Source of the DNA: Cryptomeria japonica
Lineage: Eukaryota > Streptophyta > Pinopsida > Cupressales > Cupressaceae
Assembly (NCBI RefSeq): GCF_030272615.1
Contig: NC_081414.1
Span: 813,602,569 to 813,666,568, forward strand
Length of the DNA: 64,000 bases
Reading direction: 5' to 3'
Below the pieces are notes generated by a model. It saw nothing but the letters and a program-made list of their open reading frames with translations. It ran no database searches and was not told the origin of the DNA. This document shows, in pieces, positions 11,283 to 22,282 of the stretch (its first letter is position 1; every line of letters starts with the position of its first letter). The position numbers and the translations under genes were made by a program.

Positions 11283-12123
11283 TGTTGACGTGTATTTTGT
11301 ACACAATCATACACAGAATAAAATACCTAAAGGCATCTTATCCTCTCTTGAGAAAATAGTCTCTAACTGCTGAAGATTCGCGTAAAGGATCAGTTAGGTA
11401 GACTCCAAGGTTCTTTTAGTGGGGTCTCCACGTGTGGACAAGCTCCAGTGGTATGATGTGATTTGCTGGAATCACAAGGGGACTTACATTGAACTTCCGA
11501 TCTGCTTTGCTGGACACAGGCTCTTACTAACTTAGATTAAAAAAAATGGAAAAATGATAAGGGCGAAGAGAGGATCTAATCCTAATACTAAGAATGTAGG
11601 AGCAATGATTGATTTTTGATGAAACTCTAACTAGGTCTTGTTTTGACATCAATGGAACATCTACACAAGACTAGTGCGATCTTCTATGGGAAGCTTTATG
11701 ATGTTCAAATCATCACCGCAGGCATAGATACCATCCAAGTTGATGCATATCAATGAAGAGGCAACAAATTGAAATTGAGCTTAGGCTGAATGATTCCAGT
11801 TGACTACGCAAGGCAAGTCTGCAATCAACAAACTGCTAGTAGTATGGATGTACGAATTCCACCATCAATCAATCACACTTCCTCCATTCATCTAATTATC
11901 TACCATCTAAGATTGAAGACTTCAACAAGAAACCATGCAAATTGCAAGAAAACGACATATTTCACCATTACTTCAATGAAAATGGAGTTTGTTTACAATC
12001 AATGGCAACAATTTCTTGCCTTGTCCTCCTATTCTACTCTCTATCCACTAACTACTTTCAACTATTTACAACTCTCTCTCTAATTATTGCTAAAAATTCC
12101 CCTTACAAAATGAAATGCCTGGG

Positions 12124-12132
12124 CTTATATAG
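12124..12132 (-). promoter_or_regulatory. TATA box of the 4.3-kb solo LTR
   Basis: The minus strand reads CACTATATAAGCCC, a typical plant TATA box, inside the LTR and about 3.5 kb from its minus-strand start. Transcription from here would run leftward, antisense to BRR2. Activity cannot be judged from sequence. Confidence 0.45.
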
Positions 12133-13587
12133 TGCCCACAATACAATTTGATGGCTTAGATCAATTCAAGATCAATGGCCAAGATTTTACAATGAAAACC
12201 CTAATTAGGGTTTGTTACAACCATTACATAACATTTAATGCTTGACCAATGATAAAATTGTATTGCTTGGACACATGTCCCTTTTAGAAAAATCGACCAA
12301 TGGATAGCCGGGGTAGGTACATCGGAGTTTGTGCCACCTTCCATGAGTTAAGTACATTGAATCTGGACATGCTGAGATGGACTTCACTGATTGGAGAAAT
12401 GATGACTAGGACGGCACCTCATCTGACACTTGAAGCTTGCTAGATATTCAATTTGATGTCGTTGAGAGGCTATCTTTAATTAACTCTTGTTCTAACTCCT
12501 TTTGTCCTTGATGTGCAGGATGATGTACCTCGCCTTGGAACGCTGGATTGGAAGAGGTCGCCCTTGTCTTGGCTTGATCGTCCTGGCGAAGACCGTCCTG
12601 GCGAAGACCGTCCTTGATCCGGCTTGATTTTCCTTGAAGAGACCTCCATTTGATGCCTACACAACATTTCAAAATTAGTAACATGATTTTGCAATACATA
12701 ACATAAATTAGAGAGCAATTTTTTAGGAAACTTAATGATAAGTCCTTTATTAATCATTTCCTAAAAAAGACTGAGCTAAGGCAAAACAAAATTTCAAAAT
12801 CCAAAATTAAGGAAATGACGATCAACGTTCGAAATTAAAACAATAAATCCATATCGTCATACCTCTTTGAGAGCTTAACTCTAGAATGCAAAATAAAGGA
12901 ATTCGCCTAGGCAAAATTTGAAATTCGATAGTCTTGATGTGATCTTCAAAAGAACGTTCCTCTTATCAACTTCGCCACCCTTCAAGTCTTGGACGTGATT
13001 TCCTCTTCAAGTTAGCAATTTCGCCATCTTTGATATGTCTTTGACGTCCTAGGCAACTTCGCTCAAATGGAAACTTCAAGTTCGCCTCTCCTTTGGATAG
13101 TAGTTTCGCACCACCTTTGATTGAATTCGCTCCTCTTCTTGAATGATAATTTCGCCTTTCCTTTGTATGAAATTCGCTCCTCTTTTGCCTTCTCCAAGTT
13201 GCATATGAGAGATGATAAATGATGATGTGAAAATGAAATAAACACCTTCCTTTATAGGCGCTCACCTTCATATTGACCTTAGGCCGACTTTTTGCAAAAT
13301 ATAGCAATTAAAACGATTTTTAAATAAATAATAAAGGCCGACCTTGACAAAATAAACCCAAGCGCTCCCTTTTGATTTTTATTAAATTGATAATTAATTA
13401 TTAAATGCCTTTATTTTTAATTAATAAATTTCGATTTTTTACAAAGGCAAAAAATAATTAATAAATACATACCATGCGCTATTTAAATGCTTTTAATTAA
13501 ATATCGATTTTTTTCTAGCATTTAAATAAATTTAAAAAATGTTTGTTTAGCGCCCAAAAATGAAAAAGTGGGAAGATACGTACCTCA

Positions 13588-15164
13588 TCGCCCTGGTCCC
13601 TGACTGAGGGACAGGAGCGATTTTGCTCTTGTGGGCCTCATTTCACTTCATCACCTTCGAAAATTATATTCAACGGATTCGCAATGCCTCCTTTCATTCA
13701 TTCATGCCTTGAGATCGGTTGAAATTTGGCGAGAAAATCATCTACAACAAAAATCGCTCTGGTCCCTTCCTGAGGGACAGGAGCGAACTTAAGCATTTTG
13801 GTCCTTTGTTGACATTTGATAATCTTCAATTTGTCTTCAACGGGTTCGATTGACCTCCTTTCTTGCCTTCGAACATAAAATTTGCTTGATCTTTGCCTAG
13901 ATCGTACCTTATGAAGAATTTCGCTCTGGTCCTTCAGTGAGGGACAGGAGCGAATTTGACCCTCTAGGCAAAACTTCATCATCTCATTGTTTTTGATCAA
14001 GTCTGGATGCTCTATCATGCTCATTTCGTCCTTCACCATGCCTTTGATGTCTCGATTCGTCCAAACAAGGTCAGGAATGGCTCAACTAAGCATTTTCGCT
14101 CTGGACCCTTGGTGAGGGACACGAGCGATTTGCCTTGGTCCCTTGGAGAGGGACAGGAGCGCATTTCGCTCTGGACCCTTGGAGAAGGACACGAGCGAAA
14201 TTTGACTTTTCGCACTCTCGATCAGGACAATTTTAATGGAATATAACATTTAAGTATAAGTGAAAGAAGGAAATGTCACTTATACTTTAAGTTATATTCC
14301 ATATATACTTTCAGGATGTTTGAGAGTGGTTTCAGACCTCCAGGAGTTATATTGCAAAATCTAGTTTTTGGAGGTTTTTCAGTTTCCAGACTTAGTCAAA
14401 TTTCAGGATCAGGACATTCCAGACTTAGCCAAATTTCAGGATCAGGACCTCACTCAAGCCGGACTTGCTACCCTGTCGATCTCCCCGACAGCACTTCAAG
14501 TTATATTCATTTGATAAAATGTACCTCTTTGGACCTTCTCACATCGTCAAGACGTTAAAATCTTGCAAGGACAAAGCAAAATTGGATTTGTAGCTCCGGT
14601 CCTTCACTGAGGGACAGGAGCGATTTAGGCAATTAGCACTGTTATGGACGTCCCAAAAATCTTCAATTTATATTCAACGCATTTATCTCATGTTTTTCCT
14701 TGTTTTTGAACGTAAACTTGCCTTGACCTTTGTCTGGATTTTGCATAATGAAGGAAATCGCTCTGGTCCCTGGGAGAGGGACGAGAGCTACAAGGTACCT
14801 CGCCCTGGTCCCTTGGAGAGGGACAGGAGCGATTTGGTCAATATAGGTCATTCTCCTTCGTTTTTGCATCTCAAATTATATTCATTTGGCAAAGCATCTT
14901 CCTTTGGACGTCCTCAAATCATTAAGTCATCAAAATCTTGCAAGGACAAGGCGAAATTGAATTTGTAGCTCCGGTCCTTCACTGAGGGACAGGAGCGATC
15001 TTTCCCCTGGAGGCATTTCTGTGCTCATGAAAATCTTCAATTTATATTCAATGGAAAGATCTCGCCTTTCTCCATCACTTCCAATTCGTAATTCATCTTG
15101 ACCCTGCAGGAATAGTAAAATATTTGAAAACGAGCTCCCGTCCTTCACTGAGGGACAGGAGCGA
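13588..15164. repeat. Array of 11 palindromic 33-bp repeats, period near 166 bp
   Basis: Eleven copies follow TCGCTCTGGTCCCT, a short loop, then GAGGGACAGGAGCGA. Starts are near 13588, 13754, 13921, 14096, 14130, 14166, 14591, 14758, 14800, 14966 and 15131. The arms pair as GGTCCCT/AGGGAC and TCGCTC/GAGCGA, giving a hairpin. Many neighbours are spaced 165-167 bp (13588 to 13754 to 13921; 14591 to 14758; 14800 to 14966 to 15131). The spacers share words such as ATCTTCAATTT and TTCAACG, so the array seems to be a diverged 166-bp tandem repeat whose palindrome is better conserved than the rest. Function unknown. Confidence 0.85.
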
Positions 15165-15614
15165 TTTTGCTCCTACAGGCCAAAATATCATGATTTTACA
15201 CATTTTATCACTTCACAAGGCGAAAACAAATCATTTGAAATGCCTAGGATCAAAATTCAAAAAAGTCAAAATTTGGTCAAAATATTCAATTGGACAAAAA
15301 TTCGCATTTCATCTTCAACACTTAGACAAATTTAAGCTCTGCATCAACATTCCAATTGAAAATTAGACCATTCTGGCGAATTCATTTCATTCAAAATTTG
15401 CATTCTAGAAAAGGAAACTCAAAAGCCCTCAAAAACGACTGGATTTTGGTCCGAAAAGACGGTAATTAGAACCCTAAGGCTTGACCCTAAATCCAGACAA
15501 CTAACAAACTAACAAAACCCTAGAAAAAGCAAAGCGAAAACGAACAAAACGAGCAAAAGAAACATGGGTCCCCATTTGCAATGGGGCGATGTGTGAAAAC
15601 GTCACAACAGGACG

Positions 15615-16164
15615 TCACTCTTCTCATGTAATAAGAAATGGCTATTTCGGAGCTTTGCTTGGCATCTTCTGCAGATGAGGCAAACTCCCAAGATAAAGTA
15701 ATGACGTGTCTAAGATGAAAGGCTTTGTCTTTGGTTCTTAAATTGAATTTGAGTTTGGAATCCCAACCATTGACATTGAAGTCAATAAGCAGGTTATGAA
15801 ACAATTGTTGGGGCAATTGATAGAGCCTGTGCAACTGCAGATTACTGCTTCTAGGTCACACTTGTATTATTAGGAAGACAGCTAATTATTGAGACAACTT
15901 TGAATCGATTTTCTTTGTATCCTCTTCATTACATATCTTCTTAGCATGGACACCCACTTTGCAGAGTGTCTGAGTATGTAACAAATCAATAATCTTGAAA
16001 ACAGAAACAAGTGTTTCCAAGTTATTTGGATCATCAAGGAGTTCTCTCTTTTCCTTCTGACAACACTCAGTTGGGGTGAGTTTGCAAACAAAATTTTCGT
16101 CTACATGCATCTGCTCACCTTTAGCAGCAGCACTCTATTTCCCTTTCAAGGTTTGCATTGGCTC
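15615..16164 (-). pseudogene. Captured coding-like segment, unidentified, with several minus frames
   Basis: Minus-strand frames here (15520-15834 and 15886-16110) include SSAEDAKQSSEIAIS and PNNLETLVSVFKIIDLL, which look like protein sequence. They lie in the internal part of the LARD-like element between two nested insertions. The first frame continues across the 4.3-kb insertion into 10921-11282. I do not recognise the source. There are stops and frame changes, so no working product is expected. Confidence 0.4.
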
Positions 16165-16169
16165 TAAAA

Positions 16170-17776
16170 TGTTGTTGTATGTAGCTAGGTTGGAGCCCTT
16201 CTAGGGCCGACCTAGCTCGCCTAGCGTGCATGTGGCCCTGCCGGCCCGTGATGAACCCTTGCTGGTTCAATTCTTCAACTTGCTGTAATTTTGTAATTCT
16301 TTTTGTATTTTTGATTATTAAAGATGGTCTTTCAGAAATAGACAGAAGTTGCAGAAGGGGTTTTTTAATTTTCAACACATTTTGAAAATAATACATGAAA
16401 TAATCAACTGAAACAATAAATTGGAGATTTTAGAAGCATACCCGTAGGTCCTTAGCCAATTTATTGAAATGAAAAGATTAAATCAGCAACTTACAAAGTT
16501 CTGATTTTTATTCAGGAAACAATTCAGATCTGTCTTATTTTAATAATAAGACGTCCAAACAGTAGAAGATGGCGCCAATTTAATGAGCAAGCTGTGTGTT
16601 GGGGAAAGGAGGTCTCCAAACCACAAAAAATTAACAGCAATAACAGTAAATAAGAAAACCTACAACAGATCTGCCCTGTAAGAAGCCAAATCTGCCTGCA
16701 ATCATCACCAATTTGACTTCTGAATGAAGCCAACCACAACTGCAACAATTCGACTGATCTTTGACAGTCTCACCATTACCATGCACTGAAGAATAGACTT
16801 TCTCCAATGAAGAATCCAGTTTGAAACCCTCAAGCTCCAAAACCCAGAGAGGAAGAGATATCAAATGATCAACAAATTAATGAGTTTGATTTCTCAAGGG
16901 GCGGCTTTATGCAAAAACCCATGATTTTTAATTAGGGTTGCTTATAGGGTTTGAAAAATATCATTAAGTGTTAAAACATTACTAATATGGGTGCCCAACT
17001 GTGGAGAAAAATAATAAGTCACTTAAATAAGTTTAAGTGAAATAGTTCATTAAAAAGTCAATGTGACTTTATAATAAACGTCATTAATTAAATAGTGTTT
17101 GTAATTCACTGAAAAATTAATCTCTCAATATGACTCCAAAAGATGAACCGTCAGAAGCTGGAGATAAAGCTCCCAAAACCCATGTGACTAGGGGCCTGTC
17201 TAAAAATAATTAACTTCCCATCTATAAATAACCCAAATGCTATAAATAGCAAATCCCTCAAATGGAGTCAAACTGCTCAAACTAAGCCTGAACTGAACCC
17301 AACCTTGAATTGAAGAACATCATCCTCCATCCACTGTCCCCATGACCCTCTGTCCATAACTTGTTAGCTTACAAGGGTCCAGAAAATAAGCTAACTCATT
17401 AACTCTAAAACCCTGACTAGGATGGGGACATCACACGACCTTAGAAGACATTAATAGTCGGGCCCTAATTGGGCGTCATATATAACTTGTGGCATATGTA
17501 ACTTGTGATTAAGTTAAATGTAACTTGCAACTAAGGGAGACTAATATGTAACTTGTAATATATAGTTCTAACCCTATCCTTGGTGCCAAAAGTATATGGC
17601 CGACTTGAGGTCCATTAGGAGGTATTGATTCATATATATGCAAGGTCATGAATTTGAATACCATGAAGGACATGTAGTGTGCTCGGGGGTGACGATAAGA
17701 GCTTATCGTCTATGGTTGAGAAGGCAACAAATCTGATGTTTGCTTGTGGTTAACGAGCACTACCATAAAATCAACA
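16170..17776 (+). repeat. 5' LTR of the TRIM-like element, split by a solo LTR
   Basis: LTR sequence lies at 16170-16246 and resumes at 17436, ending CAACA at 17776. Both parts align with the intact LTR at 19210-19606, including the shared word GGAGCCCTTCTAGGGCCGAC near its start. The split is due to the insertion at 16247-17435. Confidence 0.87.
16247..17435 (-). mobile_element. Solo LTR inside the TRIM-like LTR (third nesting level)
   Basis: The plus-strand ends are CGTGATGAACCC and GGGGACATCACA. On the minus strand it starts TGTGATGTCCCC, and the other end is the matching inverted CGTGATG with one change. The flanks CGGCC (16242-16246) and CGACC (17436-17440) are the target duplication with one mismatch. 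No coding capacity. Its terminus resembles TGTAATGTCCCC of the surrounding LARD-like element, so the two may be related families. Confidence 0.72.
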
Positions 17777-17791
17777 TGGTATCAAAGCGGG
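17777..17791 (+). other. Primer-binding site of the TRIM-like element
   Basis: TGGTATCAAAGCGGG follows the LTR end CAACA without a gap. It is close to TGGTATCAGAGC, the complement of the initiator methionine tRNA 3' end used by many plant LTR elements. Confidence 0.8.
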
Positions 17792-17837
17792 TTCCTTCTA
17801 TAGAGCTTAACCGCTTGAAGGTAGATCTTGTGCTTTT

Positions 17838-18290
17838 GTGAGGGATCTGAAAACAGAGTTTCATAGTTTGGATTATGTGTATGTCTGGTACGCTTTTTGT
17901 GGCTACTGGGGCAGTGTGCGCCCTTGGAGTACAAATTTGCTGTCTGAAATTTTGACCCCAAGGCTTTCGCTAGGGTTGGAATTTACCATGGAAGATTTGG
18001 CTGTTGATAAGATTGTTAACAATGGCGTGGGCCTCGTTCCGCCGGAGCGTATTGCGGAACTTTATGATGCATTGCACTCAAATTTGTCCTGGGGGGGATC
18101 GATGGTGTGAAGGTCGACACTATTCATATTTTGAAGTTGCTGAGCGAGGGCCTTGGCAGGTGGGTGGAATTGGCTAAGGCTTATTTTAATGGCCTGAGCG
18201 AGTCCGCGAGGAAGTACTTCAAGGGAAATGGAGTGATTGCTAGTATGGAGCACTGCAGCGACTTTGTGTACCTGGGCATAGAGTAGATCA
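17838..18290 (+). pseudogene. Unidentified broken reading frame in the TRIM-like element
   Basis: A plus frame with MEDLAVDKIVNNGVGLVPPE and IAELYDALHSNLSWGG stops at 18110 after a run of seven G (near 18090). Shifting by one base at that run continues the protein as VKVDTIHILKLLSEGLG, then AKAYFNGLSESARKYFKGNG, to a stop near 18286. It reads as one protein with a one-base loss at a homopolymer. It lacks gag, zinc-knuckle and polymerase motifs and I do not recognise it. It could be a captured host exon or an element-specific protein. Confidence 0.5.
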
Positions 18291-18419
18291 CCCTCGGCCG
18301 TGTTGGACGAACCAAAGATTGCATTCAAGGAAGGAAGATTGCTTGCACTTCTTCGCAAAGGAAGAATCAGCATTCAGGGGAAGTCTGACATATCGTCAGA
18401 AGTAACCTTGGACAAAGAG

Positions 18420-19130
18420 GTTAGAAGATTGTTTTCAGCTTCAGAGGGAGCTTGAGGAAGCCTAACATTTTAGCTTCAGAGGGAGCTTGACATTTCGGCT
18501 TCAGAGGGAGCCACGTCATCATGAAAATTTTGTTAATGAGTTCTTCTATGCGAGGGAGAAGTTTGAGGTGCAATCCCTTGTTAACGAGTTCTTCTCTGTG
18601 AGGGAGAAGTTCGTGGTGCAATCCCTTGTTAATGCATTCTTCTCTGCGAGAGAAGTTTGAGGTGAAAGCCCTTGTTCCACCCTCTGTGAGTAGGCATGGT
18701 GGAGATGATGTCATTATGAAAATTTTGTTAATGAGTTCTTCTCTATGAGGGAGAAGTTTGAGGTGCAATCCCTTGTTAATGAGTTCTTCTCTGTGAGGGA
18801 GAAGTTTGAGGTGCAATCCCTTGTTAATGAGTTCTTCTCTGTGAGGGAGAAGTTCGAGGTGCAATCCCTTGTTAATGCATTCTTCTCTGTGAGAGAAGTT
18901 TGAGTTGAAAGCCCTCATTCCACCTTCTGCGAGTAGGCATGGTGGAGATGCATTCTTCTCTAGGAGAAGTCTGAGGTTAGAGCCCTCGTTCCACCCTTTG
19001 CGAGTAGGCATGGTGAGCCCACCCTTTGCGAGTAGGTATGGTGGGTATCATGGAAGAAATTCCATGATGTGGTTGTTCACCCTTTGGAAGCAGCTATGGT
19101 GAACATCATCCATGGGAGTAGCCATGGTGG
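18420..19130. repeat. 48-bp hairpin-forming tandem repeats in the TRIM-like element
   Basis: The core unit is 48 bp, built around GAGTTCTTCTCTGTGAGGG followed by AGAAGTTTGAGGTGCAATCC, with about six copies from 18533 to 18900. CTTCTC and GAGAAG in each unit can pair. On either side are CCACC...GGTGG words around GCGAGTAGGCATGG that could also fold. A shorter motif, GCTTCAGAGGGAGC, repeats at 18437-18515. The minus frame through the array is only a by-product of the repeat. Confidence 0.8.
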
Positions 19131-19209
19131 TTGTATTCATTTACATTTTTCATGGGAGCAGCCATGTATCTCGGATCTTGAGAAGGTCTACTCCCTAGCT
19201 AAGAGTGAG

Positions 19210-19606
19210 TGTTGATGTATGTAGGTAGGTCGGAGCCCTTCTAGGGCCGACCTAGCTCGCCTAGCATGCATGTGGCCCTGCCAGCCTTAGAAGACATTTA
19301 TAGTCGAGCCCTAATTGGGCATCATATGTAACTTGTGATTAAGTTAAATGTAACTTGCAACTAAGGGAGACTCATATGTAACTTGTAATATATAGGTCTA
19401 ACCCTATCCTTGATGCCAAAAGTATATGGCCGACTTGAGGTCCATTAGGAGGTATTGATTCATTTATATGCAAGGTCATGAATTTGAATATCATGAAGGA
19501 CATGTAGTGTGCTCGGGGGTGATGATAAGAGCTTATCGTCTATGGTTGAGAAGGCAACAGATTTGATGTTTGCCTGTGGTTAACGAGTACTACCATAAAA
19601 TCAACA
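19210..19606 (+). repeat. 3' LTR of the TRIM-like element (397 bp)
   Basis: Starts TGTTGATGTATG, ends ATCAACA, and is followed by the target duplication TAAAA. It matches the split left LTR with scattered differences. Confidence 0.88.
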
Positions 19607-19611
19607 TAAAA

Positions 19612-20300
19612 TGGCTCATCTTTACTTTGAGTCCGCCTTTATTAACATCATTGTAGTGGCTGAGAGGTAACAAAGCCATGACCCACCACTCCACATCAAG
19701 TCTTGGATCTTTTGTGAGAGATTGTTTGAGCACTTCGATCAGATTTGGATTGATATCAATCTCCACCTTTACCTTCGTGAGTTGGGATTGTTTGATCTTC
19801 AGCTTTTTGTCAAAATATTTAGGGCCTTCACCATCACGTTCTTCAATTTTTGCAACTGGTATTGATGAAGACAAGATTATCTCAAACCTCATTGGTACAT
19901 TATCCTCTAACATGTATTGTACACTATTGACAATTTTCATTCCGGGGTCAGTAGAAAGATTAATGGCATAAACAGCATGATGGAGATTTTTGTAATTATA
20001 ATGAGGTTGGCCAGGGAAGACTGGCAGGACCCATTCATCCTGTCCATACATCGAATCTTTCTCGATTTTTTTAGGTAGTGCACATGCATGGGTTGGAGAA
20101 CCACATACAAAGAGCCCTGTTCAAATGGAGTATGTATATGTGATAAACTCTTGATAACTTTAGCCGTCTGATCAACCATAAACAATTCCAATACTGAGAC
20201 AAGAGTAATGTTACCAGTGCTTATCAATATGCTCTATTTATTGTCATCAAATCATTGCCAGGAGGCACCATAAGCTGATTGACAGTGTCTCTAATTGGTT
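19612..20300 (-). pseudogene. Captured UGGT-like gene fragment (UDP-glucose:glycoprotein glucosyltransferase)
   Basis: A 153-codon minus frame (19590-20051) contains VLPVFPGQPHY, KNLHHAVYAINLSTDPGM and EDNVPMRFEIILSSS. These follow the UGGT thioredoxin-like region, where plant proteins read roughly [21 protein letters not shown] and NNVPMRFGVIL. UGGT is the ER folding sensor that reglucosylates misfolded glycoproteins. The piece is far too short to act. The residues after EERDGEGPKYFDKKL do not look like UGGT, so the frame is a fragment or chimera. Upstream, 20051-20300 reads in other frames. Identification is from memory. Confidence 0.58.
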
Positions 20301-20944
20301 GCAACAGTCCAGCATTTTGGCATTGTTAAGTGTGAACCATGCATTGTGGATGCAAAGAGATCACTTCCACTAGACGATTCAGTGCTTCCCCTGATGCGAA
20401 CAGGTATAGGAACCTGTAAGCCTATCTTATATTTGAATGGAAATATGGTATTTTCAGAAGGGCTTCCAGTGAAAGTCTCCTTCCAGCTGTTTCAATTAGA
20501 TATTGAAGATATGGGAAAAGTTTGAGTAGTCTTGCTAGTACACCATCTTCTATGTGTGTTGCTAAACCCTTAATATTGATGAGTGGGTAATCCCAAAGAC
20601 TCAGACCCCTTATCACCTGGATCCCACACCATCACATATGTATGTCCTTGGAATTGAAGGGAGCCACCCCCCTGCTCTAGTCTATGAGGTATAGCCTTCA
20701 TCTCTCCAATACCATCAGAGGTTTCATTTTATACTTGCAATTCCTTCACATGGGGGTTAATTTAAGTTGAATCACTTCTCACGATAGTGAAATTAATTTC
20801 TTCAATATCATCTTCTTCCATACCTGAAACTTGGGTGGATGCTCCTTGATCAGCTCTTGCAATTGTTCACACCTCCTCCTCCATCTCGAGCTCTTTATGA
20901 CCAGCTAAAGGAATCCTTTCCAGCTCTTTAAGACAATATGCCTC

Positions 20945-21485
20945 CTATGATCTTAACAAGTATATTTCTGCTGTAATAATGTGTACGAAACAAGGGAAAT
21001 CAATCTCACTATAGGCTATCATACCTTGCATGTAGCTGGAATCTAAACATTGGATTGATTCTTGCTTGTCCATACCCACATTAGGCTGAAGTGAACTTAT
21101 GAGCATGGCTTCATCCTCTTTGGGGCTTCCACATGTTTGGCTGAGAGTCCAAACTTCGAAATGTGTTGACTGGTTTTCGTCTTTTCCTTCAATATTAGTA
21201 GACTGCAAGTCACGCGATTGCTCTTTCTCTTCCATCCTTTCTTCAATAGTAACTTCTGAGTTTTTGTCTTAAATATTTCTTCTCTTCACTCTTCTCATTT
21301 ATTTCAGCCTCTCCATCAAACCTGTCTTTAAGACAGTACTCTGATTCATCATACTGAGGACCTGTGTCATGAGCAAGCTCCTTAAGGTTTTTAACCTCAT
21401 CGTTTGCACAAGCATCAACTCCCTCTTGACTAGACACATTTTGACCTCCTTTCATCTCTGGTTGAGATTTTGATTCAGCATCCAT
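20945..21485 (-). pseudogene. Acidic coding-like frames next to the LARD 5' LTR, unidentified
   Basis: Two minus frames (21243-21485, 80 codons; 20945-21235, 96 codons) are rich in Glu, Asp, Lys and Gln, with runs such as LKDRFDGEAEINEKSEEKK. They are the first frames downstream of the 5' LTR and could be the start of the element's chimeric transcript. I see no known domain. They may come from the disordered part of a captured gene. Confidence 0.35.
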
Positions 21486-21760
21486 TTCTTCTTTCCTTTT
21501 TTTTATCTAGTACTTGTCAAAAGATTTGGTGGCTTTGACATCCTAAGGTTCACTTGAGTATTCATCGAACACTATGATAATTTCCTCATTGACGTGTATA
21601 GTATTTCCTGTCAGACTTAGATAATCTTGAAACGTTAGTAAATTCTTAAAACTTCTGATATCTGTTATACCATCCTACAATTTTAGAGGCCGCAGCTTCA
21701 TTATCCCTTTCTTTCATTTCTGAAATCAACCCTACCATCCCACAAGCTGGCAGAAATTTT

Positions 21761-21773
21761 GGCTCTAATACCA
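21761..21773 (-). other. Primer-binding site of the LARD-like element
   Basis: On the minus strand TGGTATTAGAGCC begins two bases inside the 5' LTR end. It matches the initiator methionine tRNA complement TGGTATCAGAGCC with one change. It fixes the right-hand LTR as the 5' LTR. Confidence 0.78.
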
Positions 21774-22282
21774 CTGAAATATACCAGCTTTGAAAACAAA
21801 GTTGATTTTAAACAACATTCCTCATAAATCAGAAACAAGTGTAACAGGTTACTCCATAATGTATTCAGTTCTTCTATTTCACCAAATCAATATTCAGATA
21901 TGAATCAAGCAGTATGTGAAAAGCAAATCTTCATCATGCTAATCACCAATTACACATCATGCTGTTTCAGAAGTTTTAGAAGTAAAGGCTAACAGCAGTC
22001 AATAATATTCATGCTCCAGATAGATAGGTACAGGCCTAGACTCAGGCAATAGAAACAATCATCTGAAAACTCACATATTACATGCAGATCTTACAGAAGC
22101 CTTTCAAAATAATCGAATAAACTGGATTGGAAGCTGAAGGTGGGTGCTGTTGTCAGTTTTATGACATCCTTGGTCCATCAGTGAGAACCGATTACAGATA
22201 TGTTCCATGGACCAATGCTGTCCCAGTTGATCAAGGACAGGGCCAATGGTCATGAAGTGTTAAGTGTTGTCTTTTCGGAAGG

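Larger units (their letters stand above)
11283..15609 (-). mobile_element. 4.3-kb solo LTR nested in the LARD-like element
   Basis: The plus-strand ends are TGTTGACGTG (11283) and ACGTCACAACA (ending 15609): TG...CA with TGTTG/CAACA inverted termini. GGACG occurs on both sides (11278-11282 and 15610-15614) as a 5-bp target duplication. Removing the block rejoins a minus-strand reading frame. There is no gag or pol, and no second LTR. LTRs of this size occur in plant Ty3/Gypsy elements. A TATA-like TATATAAG on the minus strand at about 12124-12132 suggests the LTR promoter and the minus orientation. The right third carries an array of palindromic repeats. Confidence 0.8.
16165..19611 (+). mobile_element. 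TRIM-like small LTR element with TAAAA target duplication
   Basis: The element covers 16170-19606, flanked by TAAAA (16165-16169 and 19607-19611). Its LTRs begin TGTTG and end CAACA. A primer-binding site (17777) directly follows the left LTR, so it is plus-oriented. Without the solo LTR in its left LTR it is about 2.2 kb. The internal part (17777-19209) has no gag or pol; it holds one unidentified broken frame and a 48-bp hairpin repeat array. Size and content fit a terminal-repeat retrotransposon in miniature. Confidence 0.87.

Noticed and set aside
13588..15164. CRISPR-like array of regularly spaced palindromes
   Set aside because: Plant nuclear DNA, spacers are homologous to each other and about 133 bp long, and the array is inside an LTR.
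16567..16590. TGGCGCC word as a Gypsy primer-binding site
   Set aside because: It lies in the middle of a solo LTR, not next to an LTR end.
18421..19011. 196-codon minus-strand frame with LINKGLHLKLLPHREE repeats
   Set aside because: It is produced by the 48-bp tandem repeat, whose length is a multiple of three; there is no other evidence for a gene.
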